Positions 30,823 to 42,053 of a stretch of DNA of 43,597 bases are shown here, piece by piece. This DNA is from an uncultured Christensenella sp. (GTDB lineage: Bacteria > Bacillota > Clostridia > Christensenellales > UBA1242), in the NCBI GenBank assembly GCA_949293925.1, contig CASFFI010000015.1, positions 1-43,597 of the forward strand. Reading direction: 5' to 3'. A program made the position numbers and the translations under genes. A model generated the notes under the pieces. It was not told where the DNA came from. It did no database searches and saw only the letters and a list, made by a program, of their open reading frames with translations. The first letter of the stretch is position 1; each line of letters starts with the position of its first letter.

Positions 30823-33800
30823 TCAAGCGTTGATATCAATTGTTAATCTTGAATTAGAATATCCAACACCCACGCTCCAGACATCAAATTCTCTAATATC
30901 TCTTCCGTCAAGTGCTACAAAATAATAGTTTGATAATGTATCAATAAATTCATCTAAACTATCCATTTCTATTAAAGGTTCTAAATCTAAAGGATTAAAT
31001 GATATTATTGAATTTTGATAACTCGTAGATATATCTGTTGTTTTATTGTTGCAACTAACAACAGCTCCACCATCAACTATTTGAATTGTCAAATAATAAC
31101 TCGACATATTTAAGTCAGTGATACCAGAAATTAATCCAAATACAGAATTATAACTTGTAACTATAACAGTTTGTAAAACACCATCTATAGTAGTTGTGGT
31201 TTCAATATCATTATAGAATAAATTCAAATAATTATTTTGCGCATTGATTACTGATTCATCTATAAAATTATTATAAATGTGTAAATAGTTTTCATTGTCA
31301 ACAATATTATCTAATTCGACTAAAATATTTCTATAATTTATATTGTTTAAGTTAAAAGGATAATTGGCACTAACGCCTGTTGTGGTATTTGAATTTATAA
31401 CATCAGGATTAGAATAATCTGCTCCAGAAATAAATCCAGCATAATTTGCTTTTAAAACCAAATTATCTTCATTCGATAAATTAACAGAATTAAATGCTAT
31501 ACTTCCACCTAAATTTCTACCCGCAATCAATCCAGCTGTTGTATTTGTTCCTGAACTTAAAATGTATAAATCATTTACAGAAGTATTTGAAATTAGTCCA
31601 CCTAAATTAAGTCCAGCAACGCCACCATTTACTCGTGAATAACTATCGAAAATGTCTGTCAATAAATTTCCTTCAACTACAACATTATCAACAATACCCC
31701 TATTTTCAGCAACTACCATTGCACTATAATAAACACCTTTTAATTTTGCATTATTGTTTACATTAATAACAGCATTCGTAATTCTAGAATTTTCACCTAC
31801 AAATCCAGAAATAAATCCTGCATTTTCACCAATCACTGTAGGCTGACCTGAAATTTGTAAATTATTTAAAGTTTTAAAATCAACTATGCTAGAATTTTCA
31901 TCTATTAAATCAGAGCGTCTAATATAACCATCTACAATTCCAGCAATAGAGCCTGCATAAGAAATTTCATAAGCATTATCTGTTAAGAAATTATTATCTT
32001 GCACATATTTTGAATTATACGAATTATATCTGTTAGATGAAATATTTCTGTATTGAGAATTAATTGAAATATTAGAAGAAATTCCATCTATAACAAAATT
32101 CCCTTTTATAATGCCTGCAAGACCACCTACAACATTTCCACCTACAACTGTTAATTCATTATTATCCAAATTTATATTGTAAATTTTTCCGCCGTCAATT
32201 ATTCCTGCCAAAATTCCCACAACTTTAACCTTTGAAGTTGTAAAACTTTCAGGTGATAATGTTAAATTACGAATCATAGTATTTGAACCATTAGATACTA
32301 TTTCTTTAAACAAACCTATACTGTCATAATCTTCTTTTGTGTAAACGCTAAAGTTTGTTATTTTCATGTTATTTCCTTCTAGTCTTCCCGAGAAGGTATA
32401 ACTACATGTAACAGGTTGAATAACTCCTTGTAAATCAATGTCCGCAACAATTCTATAACTTCTGTTAATTACATTTGATGAAGCGGTTTCAGTTAAATAA
32501 TAGTTAAAACTTTCGCTATCGTAAATTATATAAGGATTTTCATTGCTGCCTATTCTTGCCCCACCGTTGCTTTCATCAGCTACATAAGTATAAGTAATAT
32601 TGCCAGAAGTATCCGAAGTTGTAGATAACAATCTCTTTTTTGTTTTAAACACTTCATCTGCACTAATTAATAGCGGACCACAAACCGTAGAAACTGACTG
32701 ACCATTTGAACTTGTTTCAAGCCAAATAGAGTTGTCGCTAGAAATAAAGTTATTAAAGTTGTCTATATTTTTAAATGCGTTTAGACTAAGACCTGTAACA
32801 CCAGCAATAGGTATTGAAGTTATACCAGTGTTTTTAAAGAAATAACAATTTTCAAAGGTTGAACCAGAATAAGTTCGTACAAATTCAATATTGTTAAAAT
32901 TATCTCCAGATGAAGATAATGTAGAAGCAAAACTAATCAAAGCGTAACTATTTTTTATATTTCCTGAATTGTTATTTACAAAACCTATTGAATAGGCAGA
33001 TGACTTTAATTGTCCTTGACAATAAGAATCATAAATTTGTCCTGAATTGTTATCAACAAAACCTACAGCACTTGAAGTCGAGTCAACGATTGAAGCCATA
33101 GCCCCACTATCTCGTCTAAGCCCAGCATAAGAAAGACTTATTTGACCTCTATTTTCTATTGCAAACATAGAAGTTAGCACGATTCCATTATCAGTTTGGA
33201 AATTTGTACCATTTTCAATAGGCACAGTTTTAACTAATGCTTTACCTATAAATTTGCTTGAAGAAATTTTTCCAGTATTACTATAAACAAATCCGCCCAA
33301 ATACGAAAGCGCTTTTATAGATGCCCCTACAGAAGAATTTGTTATAAATCCGTTGTTAGTTGCTACTAAACCTCCAACAAAGAAATTTCTAGGACTAATT
33401 GAAGGTGCAAATAAAGGTATTAAGTCAACTATAGTATCACTTTCAAAATAATTTAATCTTAAATAAACAGAAGATAAACTTTCGCTAGTTGAGTGATTTT
33501 CATAGTACTGAATTAAATTGCTATTTTCAAAATTACTGCTAGTTGATATAAAGTTGCCCACTGAACAATTTGTAATTACTCCATTATTTTCCGCAGTGAT
33601 GCCACCAAAATATATTCTTGAAAATTTGTTTTCAAACTCTATTCCTTCACAAGAATAATCCAAATAATATCCTAATGATTTAACACTATCCGCAGAAATT
33701 GTAGCATTTATATTATATTCTAAAGAAGCGTAATAAACGCTAACATTTTGCACTACCATATTTTCAGGTATTGACCTAAATAGACCTATATTTGCTGTAG

Positions 33801-36800
33801 AATTATTAGAAGTTGCCTGTTCGGTTAAATCTATACTTTTAATAATAATTTTATATCCATTTCCATCAAACGATTTTAAATTCACTTCAATAGGAGAGTA
33901 ATTTTCAAGCACAATATCTTGCATTTGAATATAGTGTTTATTTTCAGTCATATTTATAAAATCGTTAGCATCATATATAGGTTTTGCATTATATTCTAAA
34001 ATAGTATTTGAAATTGAAAGGTCGATATTTAAATTTATATTGTAATGTGAATATTCACTATCATCAAAAGATATTAATTTTGGCCAATCTGTATTTATCA
34101 TTCCAACATTTTGTTCTGTAGAATCATAAGTTATATCAAATGACAAAACTAAACTGCATTCGTTTACAAGACTTGACAATCCTGTAAAATAAATACCTGT
34201 TGATTTTAATTCTAATTTTGCAATGTTTTCATTGCTGTTTGCGTTTTTAAAGACCTTTGTGTTTTCGATAGAATCATCAACATAAATTTCTATGTTTTCA
34301 TTGTCAGAAATTAAAGTTAAATAATCTATACTAAAGTTAATTTCATTTAAGATATTGTTTAAATACATTCTAGCATTTTCATTATTTTCTACCGAGTTAT
34401 TCAAGAATGTAAAATCATACTCTTCATTGAAACCGAATCTTAGTGCTATTTCTTCATTGTAATCAGCAGTGATTAAATCGTTATAATTTTCTATGCTAAT
34501 ACCATGTATTACCATATTTCTAATATCAAATGAAATAATTGTAGTTGTTGATTCATAAACATTATTTAATGTTTTTTCTGCCACAAAACTCACATCTAAC
34601 ACTCCGCTTAAAATTTCATTTAATTCATATTCTGTTAGCACGTTGTCATTGAAAGACAATTTATAAATCTCATCAGAAATTTTATCAAGAGTATAGTATT
34701 TTGCCAGACTATCACTTGAGATAAACGCTGAAACATTATCACAATTTGCACTTGACACATTCAAAACAACATCATCTTTTAGTGCCAAATTAAATGTATT
34801 TTGACTTCCGCTATTGACAGTAAACACTGTGCCTTTAGGGTCTTCATAAGACACTGACACACTAGGCCGCAATATTACTTCTACATTAATTGATGCTTCA
34901 CCATAAATGGCATTACCAGATTCGTCATAAGGCGTTACTTTTATGTTGTGAATATAATTTTCTGCTTGGTCACTTACATATATTTTAACATAATAGTTTG
35001 AAGTGTTGTTTTCCCTTCTTAATATAATGCCTTCATTTACTGCATCTAAAGTTCCATACGGCTCCAAATCAGTTGCAATATTAGTGCCATTTTCTTTCAT
35101 TTTCCATTGTTCAAACCAAATTTTTTCATCATCTAAAGTGGTATCAGTAATTCTTAAATATGCATATTCTGCGTTGTCTGGTGCCAATTCAATTGTGAGT
35201 AAATTTTTAGAATTTGCACTAGGCCTTAACGCCCCAGATTTGACAACTTCATCACTTCCATTTACATTTGTATATTCATAATTAGTGAGTTTTAATCTGG
35301 AAATTGACTGAGGAACAATATAAACATCTATATCAGTTTCATATAGCAATGATTTAAAACTAATCGTTGCTTTAATCTCATCTTTGCCGTTATAAGAAGT
35401 TGCAACATTTAGCGTAACGCTGAACTTTATTTCATCAGTTTTAGAATCAAACAAATTTCTTAAATCTAATGATTCATTATTCAATAAATTTACACTTTCG
35501 CCTTTTATAAGGTCTATATTTTGCCCTTCAATTTTAACATCTAAATAAATTTCGTCTGTATTATTATCATCTTCATACATTATTTGTAAATCATCAATCA
35601 TGGCAGTATCAGTTGACAATTTTATATCAAAATCAACAGTGTCTGATTTTGCCATTTGAACAGCACCGACGTTAGATGAAATATTTGTTACACCCATATA
35701 AGTTTCTATTTCAAAACTTTTTGTTAAATTTTTATAAAATTCATATTTTGATTCAATTGATGCACTGTCTAAATCTTTTATATCAAAAGGCGTTGCATTT
35801 ACTTTAATACTAACTCCTTCAGGCAAAACTCCTACGCAAGAGATAAATATTCTATTTCCTACATCATTTAAGTTTAAATATAAAGAATCATCATTAGTTT
35901 CAACAACAATCAATTCATATTCACCGTTGATTTTATATAAAGCGAGTGTATATTCACCAATTTTTAAAACATCAAATTTACCACTTTCAAAATCAACACC
36001 CAAATCAGAAAAATATTCATCTAAAATTAAATTAATATCCGTTTTGCAATTTAATGCAAAATCGTATTTTACACCCGATAAAATAGGTTCTTGATAATAG
36101 TAAATAGTATTGTTAATTTCTACAACATTTGAAAATGATGTAATTACTTTTTTAGCAAGTTGTTTTGTTAAAATAAATTTTCCGCCGTCCAATTCATAAG
36201 TAGCATCTGTAGAATTTTCACTTTGATAAATATCAAAATCATCTATTGCATTTCTAACATAAATTTTTATTGTCACAAATTTAGAAGCATCTAATACTGA
36301 ATATATAGTAATATCAGATACCCCTTCGCCTTTTAATAAGATACGACCATCACTTAAAACCTGAACTACAGAACTATTGCTAGACATATAATATAATCTT
36401 TGATAACAATCATCAGGTGTGAAATAAATTTTTGGCAAATCATAGGTATTAATAGAATTATAATCTTGTGCAAATTTAGAAGACGATACTTCATTTGTTT
36501 TAATTATATCATAATATTTGTAAACAAGTTCAATATATGATAACTGAACTGAAGAATCCAAAGAAATACTTGTAGGAGCAACTTTCAATAATCTTTTACC
36601 TTCATAAATTAGATAGTAACTAGACAAATCATTTGAATTTGTAAAGCCAAAACGCTCGGTTGAAAAGATGTCAATATTAGGTGTATAAGTACCATTTGCA
36701 AAGTTTACATTTTGAGTCCCGTTTACAAGACTGATATATTGTTTTACATTTAATAAATTTGCATTATTAGAGATATTATCTACAGGATCTCCATTTAAAG

Positions 36801-39800
36801 TAACAAATCCTGTAAACATAGAAAATTCTAATATAAATTCACCTGTTGTACTACCAAAAGCAGTTCCAACATTGTTAGTTTGTTCTATTGAAGAAATATT
36901 TACAATAAGATTTGATGCAATACTTGAAAGTACGCTATTAGTGGATATTGTATTGATATATTCAACACCTTGACCATTTGCTATGAACATACCTACAGCA
37001 TTATTTTCACTGTTTATAAATACTTCTATGTCTGTTTTTGGATTAGTTAAAGTAGAATTTCTATATGAATAAACTGACGAATAACTTATGCTAGTATAAA
37101 AAGCATTAGCAATAAAACCAGCCACAATATTTTCGCCTTTCAAAGCGACTTCATCTATTGCATAGATTTCATAATGAACATTTTTGTAATAACCATATTC
37201 ATCATAACTTGTAATTCCTGCGACTGAATTTCTACCTTGAATCAAAGTTGTTACAATAATATTTTCAAAGTTTGCGACCGAATTTGTTTCATAAAAACCA
37301 TTAACTTGACTAAAAGAAGCCGATTGACTACTAGAATTTATGCTTTTACCGATTAAACCGCCGATATTATCTGCACCTGTTACAACATTTATGTTATCAA
37401 CTTTATTAGAATAGTATCCTAATATTTCACCGCCAACATATAAGGAATTAATGCTACCTAATTCGTTTAATCCTACAACTGCACCTATATAAGAATCGCT
37501 ATTTGAATAATTTCTACCAACATTTATAGATAGTTCACTTATTGAAAAATTATCATTCAAAACACCTGATATTTCAGCAGAATTTTTTCCTACAACCCCA
37601 CCAATATAACAAATTGTTGAATAATCAATACTGATAGAGCCATTTATAGCAACGACAGTTTTATCAGTATAAATTATCTCACCCAAATTTTCAGCTACTA
37701 GCATTCCTACAAAGCTTTCAGTTTCACTAGAAATGTAAATATTCCCAGATACATTTAATAAACAATCTTTAACTTCCCCATTGTTTTTTGCTATTAAACC
37801 TATATGTATTTGATTAAGATTAGACGAATTTATTGCATTTACATCAAAATTAACATAAAAATTAATATTTGAAATGCTTCCGTTATTATTTTCAATTAAA
37901 GAATAATTTTGACTTAAATTAATTCCGTAAACATTGTAAATGTTGCCATCATAACTAGTAATTGAACCATTGAAATTTTTGATATTTTCTTGAATTGCAC
38001 TCAAATCTATATCAGTTGTCAAAACATAATGACTGTCTTGACTATTTGAAATATCCATAAATTCTTTAGCCGAACTAATATGATAAGGACTTTCTTTTGT
38101 TCCCCTTCCAATCATAATTTTGATAATTTTATAATTAGAAGAATTATTATTTCCATTTAATAATAAAGTTTGAATATTATCTTCTGTTATTTTAAAATTA
38201 GCGTCATTTAAATTTAACATTGATTTCAAAGCTTCTTTTGGAATAATAATTAAATTACAACTACCGCCTACAAATTCATCTAATAATGTTAATTTTGCAC
38301 CCGTTAAATTTGTTTCAACATTAATGACGTTATTAATAATTTCACCATTTAAAGTAGTAATTATATATAACAATTCTTTATCATTTAAATTCCCAGATGC
38401 TAAAAGGTCATAATTTCTATATGAATTTCTGTAATCCATATAAATATATTTTTCGCCATTTAAACTATTCATATTTGAAGAAACAGTAATAGTTGAAGTT
38501 ATGTTTTGTCTATCAATATAAATTACTATATCATCTAAATAAGTTTTCCCAAACTGACTTACTTTAAAAGTCATAAAACCTTCATAAGAATAACTATTAG
38601 GATATAAAAGGAATGACAAGTCTGTACTTAAAAATCCATCACTAATTAAATCACCACTGGTAGATTTTTTTATTAATATATCTGAACTAGTTATAAATTC
38701 ATAATTGCTACCATTGATTTCGTCCAAATAATAACTTGCTTCGCTAGGGTAAACACTGCTTATAATATTTGCTTGACCTTTTTCTAAATCGTAATACCCT
38801 AAAATTTGTTTTCCCTCTGCACCAGTTAAACTGTCATACTCGTAACTAGCAAGTTTATATAAAACATTTTTGTCAATTTCAACTCTTTCTACGGCAACAT
38901 ATATAAATAAATATAATTCATAATTAAAACTTAAACTGCTTTCTTCTCCTACAATGTTGTAAATAGGCATTTCAACATTAACTAAAAGATGTAAGTAATC
39001 AGATTTTGTACCGTTATTTCCAATAACAATTTGTAAATTTTTATTTATTAAATCGGTTGTATAAGTTATGTATTGTTCACCATTTAAAGAGTCTAATTCG
39101 TATTGAACTTTTATACCGCTAATATTAATATCATCTCTAATTGAATTTAGATAAGATAATACGCTAAAATTCAAATTTATAACATTTTTTATCGATTCAT
39201 TACTATTTGCAACAATGAATAATCCGTCCTCATTGTTTATTCCACTACCTACAACCAATCCGTTTGAAATTAAATCTTCGTAAATAGTACCTTTTAAACT
39301 TTCATCGTCAGTTTGAAGCAAATTATTAACGCCTGTCAAATCAACTTCTGTTGATATATTTGATGCACCCAGGAAAACATATAAATTAACATATCTAGTG
39401 TACCCGTTTAATGCTTTCAAAGTGATTCTAGTTGAGAAACTATCAAGGTCGTCTGTGTATTCAACAAACAATATGATGTCATTATTTAGCGTTTTTGCCG
39501 CATCGAAATTGTAAACAAGATTAGTTGTAAAATCACTTATTGATAAACCTCCATCAGTAATGTCTAATTGATTTAAGTTTTGATAAAATAGCACTCTTTT
39601 ATCATCAGCACTAATATTTAAAACCCCACTATCGAGACTTCCTAGTCCTGTTAAATTTGTAATTCTTATTCCAGCATAAAGTTTTCCTGCTTCCAAGTAA
39701 ATTGTATTGTTAGAACTTAAAACGTCAAATCCATCAATTGTTGAACTATTATCTTCAATATAATCAACTGCACCTGCTTGCATAAACCTGATGCCGTCTC

Positions 39801-41622
39801 CCACAACAAATCTCATTTGGAAAGAAATTGCTAAGTTGTTTTCAAAAGTTGAATAGTTTTGAATATCGTCAGCATATAAGTCTATTGATTCATAATTATA
39901 TAAGTAATTTTCTATATTAAAATAAATTTCAATGTTACTAAAATTTGATTCGTTACAAACATCATATCTAATGTATAAATTATCTGCACTTTTTATTGGT
40001 TCAGAGACAAATTCATTATTAACTTTAGTAAATTTAACTAAAGCCCCTCCATAAGTAAAATAAAATTGATATTTATTTTTGTCATTTAATGTCAAATCAT
40101 TAACAGCAATTTTTTGAGTAAAATCTTCATTGTATATATTTTCATAATATGTACTGCCAGAAATTAAACTTAAAAATCTTGTATCAAGTCTTATTCTGAA
40201 ATATCTAAGTCCATCTGCATCATTGTAAGATTCTCCATCGTCCGGAAGACCTTTAACTTCCAATCTTGCAAGTTCGTTGGTTGTTGCATAATAATTAAAT
40301 AAATTATTTTCACTACTTATTTGATTGTTGTTAAATACGCCTAAATCTTCTTCATTTAAATTCACACTAAATCTATCAATTGAATTTACAACTTCATAGT
40401 TTACAAAAATGTCATACGAAATATTATTGTCTAATAAGTTGTTATTTGCATCATATTGATTTCCAACAACTCCTGATACTGCACTGATTGTTATCTTAAA
40501 ATTTGGATTTACGGATTGTGGAGTTAACTTCAACGCGTCAATCTTTAATTTTGAAGAATCAAAAGCCTTGTTAACTTCAATATAATTTTGGTCTTCGCCA
40601 TTCAAATAAAATGAATCATCTATATCAATTTCAAAATTTTCAAGTGAAAGATTTTCTTCATTATATAAAATATTTAATGTATTTGTTGAATATATAGAAT
40701 TTTTTATAAGCGATAATTTTTGGCTATTATCTAAATCAATTAATGTATTCGTTGTAATATTTTCATTATGTGTAGAATAGGTAATTTTAAAATTGCTCTT
40801 TGAAAATTGATTTACCAATCTTAAACTAATTGAATCATTCCCTATTAAACTTTCATTAGTGAGTGTATTTAGATGCGGTATTAATTGAATTTCATCTAAT
40901 ATATAATCAGTAATTTGTGAATTGTTAGAATGATTCGTAATTTTTATGTATTTTCCATATTTATCAGTATCTTCTTCATCATCATATAACTCATAAGAAT
41001 AATCACTTCCTGTTGCAGAATTAACAATACTCCAAACAATATCATTGGTATTAGAAGCATCTCCAGGTGTTATGTTTAAAAGTTGAGTTGAAGGAATTTC
41101 TATGTCAAACGAGTCCCAGTCGCCATCAGGAATAGTTGCATATAAGATCTTTCCATTTTTAGTTGCCAATTCGATTGATTTCTTTACTGAAATTTTAATA
41201 GATTTTGAAATTCCCGCACCAATATGAGTAACTGTCAAAACATCTGAACCGGTTAAATAGTTTTCTCCAACTTTTTGAATATCAATAGTCAAATAACAGA
41301 TATTGCCATTTATTGAATACTGTTTGGTATAAACAATTGAAGAAGAATATGTAAATTCTAATTCTTGGACATATTCATCTTTTACTCCATTAATTTTAAT
41401 AGGTAAAATTATTTCTGAATATTTTTCATCGGTAGTCAAATTGATATAATAATCATTATTAGAGTCTAAAAAAATACCATACACATTATCAACATAATTT
41501 TGAACTTGTGCATCATAAACAGAGAATTCAATACTTAACTTTTTGTATGGATTACAAGCAAATAATATCAAACTGCAAACTATTAAAAATCCAGTCAATA
41601 CAATGCTAGAAATTTTTTTCAT
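30823..41622 (-). CDS. Giant 3599-aa surface lipoprotein with GLUG-like and Ig-like modules
   Basis: The N-terminus is a lipoprotein signal (MKKISSIVLTGFLIVC, then lipobox LFAC with Cys23), so the protein should be lipid-anchored outside the membrane. The first ~1150 residues are beta-rich segments without clear family. Three similar modules follow, each starting with a region like NPYxIxxAxxFxxxxxxx...YxLxxDIDLxx near residues 1174, 2550 and 3035. Each is followed by runs of GLUG-like repeats with the pattern G-G-L/V-x-G/A-x-N-x-G-x-I-x-x-S (YIGGVVGKNSAEISG, FVGGLVATNNGFITNSSVGA, VVGGLAGIIKGN), expected to form a beta-helix. A BIG2-like Ig domain lies near 1680-1790 (VVQVLSDGRILLKGEGVSDI). 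No LPxTG or C-terminal membrane segment is seen. GGGG lies 5 nt before the ATG. The one frame of 10.8 kb is intact. A role in adhesion or surface display is inferred. Confidence 0.85.
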   Translation of the reverse strand: MKKISSIVLTGFLIVCSLILFACNPYKKLSIEFSVYDAQVQNYVDNVYGIFLDSNNDYYINLTTDEKYSEIILPIKINGVKDEYVQELEFTYSSSIVYTKQYSINGNICYLTIDIQKVGENYLTGSDVLTVTHIGAGISKSIKISVKKSIELATKNGKILYATIPDGDWDSFDIEIPSTQLLNITPGDASNTNDIVWSIVNSATGSDYSYELYDDEEDTDKYGKYIKITNHSNNSQITDYILDEIQLIPHLNTLTNESLIGNDSISLRLVNQFSKSNFKITYSTHNENITTNTLIDLDNSQKLSLIKNSIYSTNTLNILYNEENLSLENFEIDIDDSFYLNGEDQNYIEVNKAFDSSKLKIDALKLTPQSVNPNFKITISAVSGVVGNQYDANNNLLDNNISYDIFVNYEVVNSIDRFSVNLNEEDLGVFNNNQISSENNLFNYYATTNELARLEVKGLPDDGESYNDADGLRYFRIRLDTRFLSLISGSTYYENIYNEDFTQKIAVNDLTLNDKNKYQFYFTYGGALVKFTKVNNEFVSEPIKSADNLYIRYDVCNESNFSNIEIYFNIENYLYNYESIDLYADDIQNYSTFENNLAISFQMRFVVGDGIRFMQAGAVDYIEDNSSTIDGFDVLSSNNTIYLEAGKLYAGIRITNLTGLGSLDSGVLNISADDKRVLFYQNLNQLDITDGGLSISDFTTNLVYNFDAAKTLNNDIILFVEYTDDLDSFSTRITLKALNGYTRYVNLYVFLGASNISTEVDLTGVNNLLQTDDESLKGTIYEDLISNGLVVGSGINNEDGLFIVANSNESIKNVINLNFSVLSYLNSIRDDINISGIKVQYELDSLNGEQYITYTTDLINKNLQIVIGNNGTKSDYLHLLVNVEMPIYNIVGEESSLSFNYELYLFIYVAVERVEIDKNVLYKLASYEYDSLTGAEGKQILGYYDLEKGQANIISSVYPSEASYYLDEINGSNYEFITSSDILIKKSTSGDLISDGFLSTDLSFLLYPNSYSYEGFMTFKVSQFGKTYLDDIVIYIDRQNITSTITVSSNMNSLNGEKYIYMDYRNSYRNYDLLASGNLNDKELLYIITTLNGEIINNVINVETNLTGAKLTLLDEFVGGSCNLIIIPKEALKSMLNLNDANFKITEDNIQTLLLNGNNNSSNYKIIKIMIGRGTKESPYHISSAKEFMDISNSQDSHYVLTTDIDLSAIQENIKNFNGSITSYDGNIYNVYGINLSQNYSLIENNNGSISNINFYVNFDVNAINSSNLNQIHIGLIAKNNGEVKDCLLNVSGNIYISSETESFVGMLVAENLGEIIYTDKTVVAINGSISIDYSTICYIGGVVGKNSAEISGVLNDNFSISELSINVGRNYSNSDSYIGAVVGLNELGSINSLYVGGEILGYYSNKVDNINVVTGADNIGGLIGKSINSSSQSASFSQVNGFYETNSVANFENIIVTTLIQGRNSVAGITSYDEYGYYKNVHYEIYAIDEVALKGENIVAGFIANAFYTSISYSSVYSYRNSTLTNPKTDIEVFINSENNAVGMFIANGQGVEYINTISTNSVLSSIASNLIVNISSIEQTNNVGTAFGSTTGEFILEFSMFTGFVTLNGDPVDNISNNANLLNVKQYISLVNGTQNVNFANGTYTPNIDIFSTERFGFTNSNDLSSYYLIYEGKRLLKVAPTSISLDSSVQLSYIELVYKYYDIIKTNEVSSSKFAQDYNSINTYDLPKIYFTPDDCYQRLYYMSSNSSVVQVLSDGRILLKGEGVSDITIYSVLDASKFVTIKIYVRNAIDDFDIYQSENSTDATYELDGGKFILTKQLAKKVITSFSNVVEINNTIYYYQEPILSGVKYDFALNCKTDINLILDEYFSDLGVDFESGKFDVLKIGEYTLALYKINGEYELIVVETNDDSLYLNLNDVGNRIFISCVGVLPEGVSIKVNATPFDIKDLDSASIESKYEFYKNLTKSFEIETYMGVTNISSNVGAVQMAKSDTVDFDIKLSTDTAMIDDLQIMYEDDNNTDEIYLDVKIEGQNIDLIKGESVNLLNNESLDLRNLFDSKTDEIKFSVTLNVATSYNGKDEIKATISFKSLLYETDIDVYIVPQSISRLKLTNYEYTNVNGSDEVVKSGALRPSANSKNLLTIELAPDNAEYAYLRITDTTLDDEKIWFEQWKMKENGTNIATDLEPYGTLDAVNEGIILRRENNTSNYYVKIYVSDQAENYIHNIKVTPYDESGNAIYGEASINVEVILRPSVSVSYEDPKGTVFTVNSGSQNTFNLALKDDVVLNVSSANCDNVSAFISSDSLAKYYTLDKISDEIYKLSFNDNVLTEYELNEILSGVLDVSFVAEKTLNNVYESTTTIISFDIRNMVIHGISIENYNDLITADYNEEIALRFGFNEEYDFTFLNNSVENNENARMYLNNILNEINFSIDYLTLISDNENIEIYVDDSIENTKVFKNANSNENIAKLELKSTGIYFTGLSSLVNECSLVLSFDITYDSTEQNVGMINTDWPKLISFDDSEYSHYNINLNIDLSISNTILEYNAKPIYDANDFINMTENKHYIQMQDIVLENYSPIEVNLKSFDGNGYKIIIKSIDLTEQATSNNSTANIGLFRSIPENMVVQNVSVYYASLEYNINATISADSVKSLGYYLDYSCEGIEFENKFSRIYFGGITAENNGVITNCSVGNFISTSSNFENSNLIQYYENHSTSESLSSVYLRLNYFESDTIVDLIPLFAPSISPRNFFVGGLVATNNGFITNSSVGASIKALSYLGGFVYSNTGKISSSKFIGKALVKTVPIENGTNFQTDNGIVLTSMFAIENRGQISLSYAGLRRDSGAMASIVDSTSSAVGFVDNNSGQIYDSYCQGQLKSSAYSIGFVNNNSGNIKNSYALISFASTLSSSGDNFNNIEFVRTYSGSTFENCYFFKNTGITSIPIAGVTGLSLNAFKNIDNFNNFISSDNSIWLETSSNGQSVSTVCGPLLISADEVFKTKKRLLSTTSDTSGNITYTYVADESNGGARIGSNENPYIIYDSESFNYYLTETASSNVINRSYRIVADIDLQGVIQPVTCSYTFSGRLEGNNMKITNFSVYTKEDYDSIGLFKEIVSNGSNTMIRNLTLSPESFTTSKVKVVGILAGIIDGGKIYNINLDNNELTVVGGNVVGGLAGIIKGNFVIDGISSNISINSQYRNISSNRYNSYNSKYVQDNNFLTDNAYEISYAGSIAGIVDGYIRRSDLIDENSSIVDFKTLNNLQISGQPTVIGENAGFISGFVGENSRITNAVINVNNNAKLKGVYYSAMVVAENRGIVDNVVVEGNLLTDIFDSYSRVNGGVAGLNLGGLISNTSVNDLYILSSGTNTTAGLIAGRNLGGSIAFNSVNLSNEDNLVLKANYAGFISGADYSNPDVINSNTTTGVSANYPFNLNNINYRNILVELDNIVDNENYLHIYNNFIDESVINAQNNYLNLFYNDIETTTTIDGVLQTVIVTSYNSVFGLISGITDLNMSSYYLTIQIVDGGAVVSCNNKTTDISTSYQNSIISFNPLDLEPLIEMDSLDEFIDTLSNYYFVALDGRDIREFDVWSVGVGYSNSRLTIDINA

Positions 41623-41792
41623 AAGTACCCCTTAAAAAATATTTTACCCGCATATAATTTATATTATGTAATATATTAGTTTATAAAGTAAAAGCATAAA
41701 TCATCAGATATTTAAAATATATTATAAGTATATAATAAATTAATCAATTAAATCAAATAATTAAAGAAAAAACAAAAAATTTAGGAGATATA

Positions 41793-42053
41793 ATGGACAT
41801 AACAAAAAATCAAGAATTAACTCTTAGTAACAGAAATTTATTAACCATTGATGGTATAGAAAAATTGATTAGCATTAAACCCAATTTAGTGCAATTAAAC
41901 AGTTCATTTGGCGCGATTATAATTGAAGGTAAAAATTTGGAACTAATAGATTTGAACAATGAAAACAAAGTCATAAAATTAAAAGGCGAAATTGATGCAA
42001 TAAAATATACTGAATCAAAAAATAATAATTTTTTAAGGAAGATATTTAAATGA
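41793..42053 (+). CDS. yabP: Sporulation protein YabP
   Basis: YabP (YabP/YqfC family) is made in the mother cell and is needed for spore cortex formation in B. subtilis. The 86 residues fit. The family pattern is visible: QELTLSNRNLLTIDGIEKLI, then VQLNSSFGAIIIEGKNLELI with the G-x-I-I-I-x-G-x-x-L core, and VIKLKGEIDAIKYTES (family I-x-G-x-I-x-x-L-x-Y). TAGGAG lies about 6 nt before the ATG. Its TGA overlaps the next start codon (ATGA), linking it to yabQ. The order yabP-yabQ-divIC is that of B. subtilis. Confidence 0.88.
   Translation: MDITKNQELTLSNRNLLTIDGIEKLISIKPNLVQLNSSFGAIIIEGKNLELIDLNNENKVIKLKGEIDAIKYTESKNNNFLRKIFK

Noticed and set aside
35003..35281. 92-codon plus-strand frame
   Set aside because: It is antisense inside the giant lipoprotein gene with no expression signals.
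30823..41622. Artefactual fusion or frameshifted gene in the giant frame
   Set aside because: There is one signal peptide at the start, a ribosome site, a terminator after the stop, and continuous beta-repeat character, so it reads as one gene.
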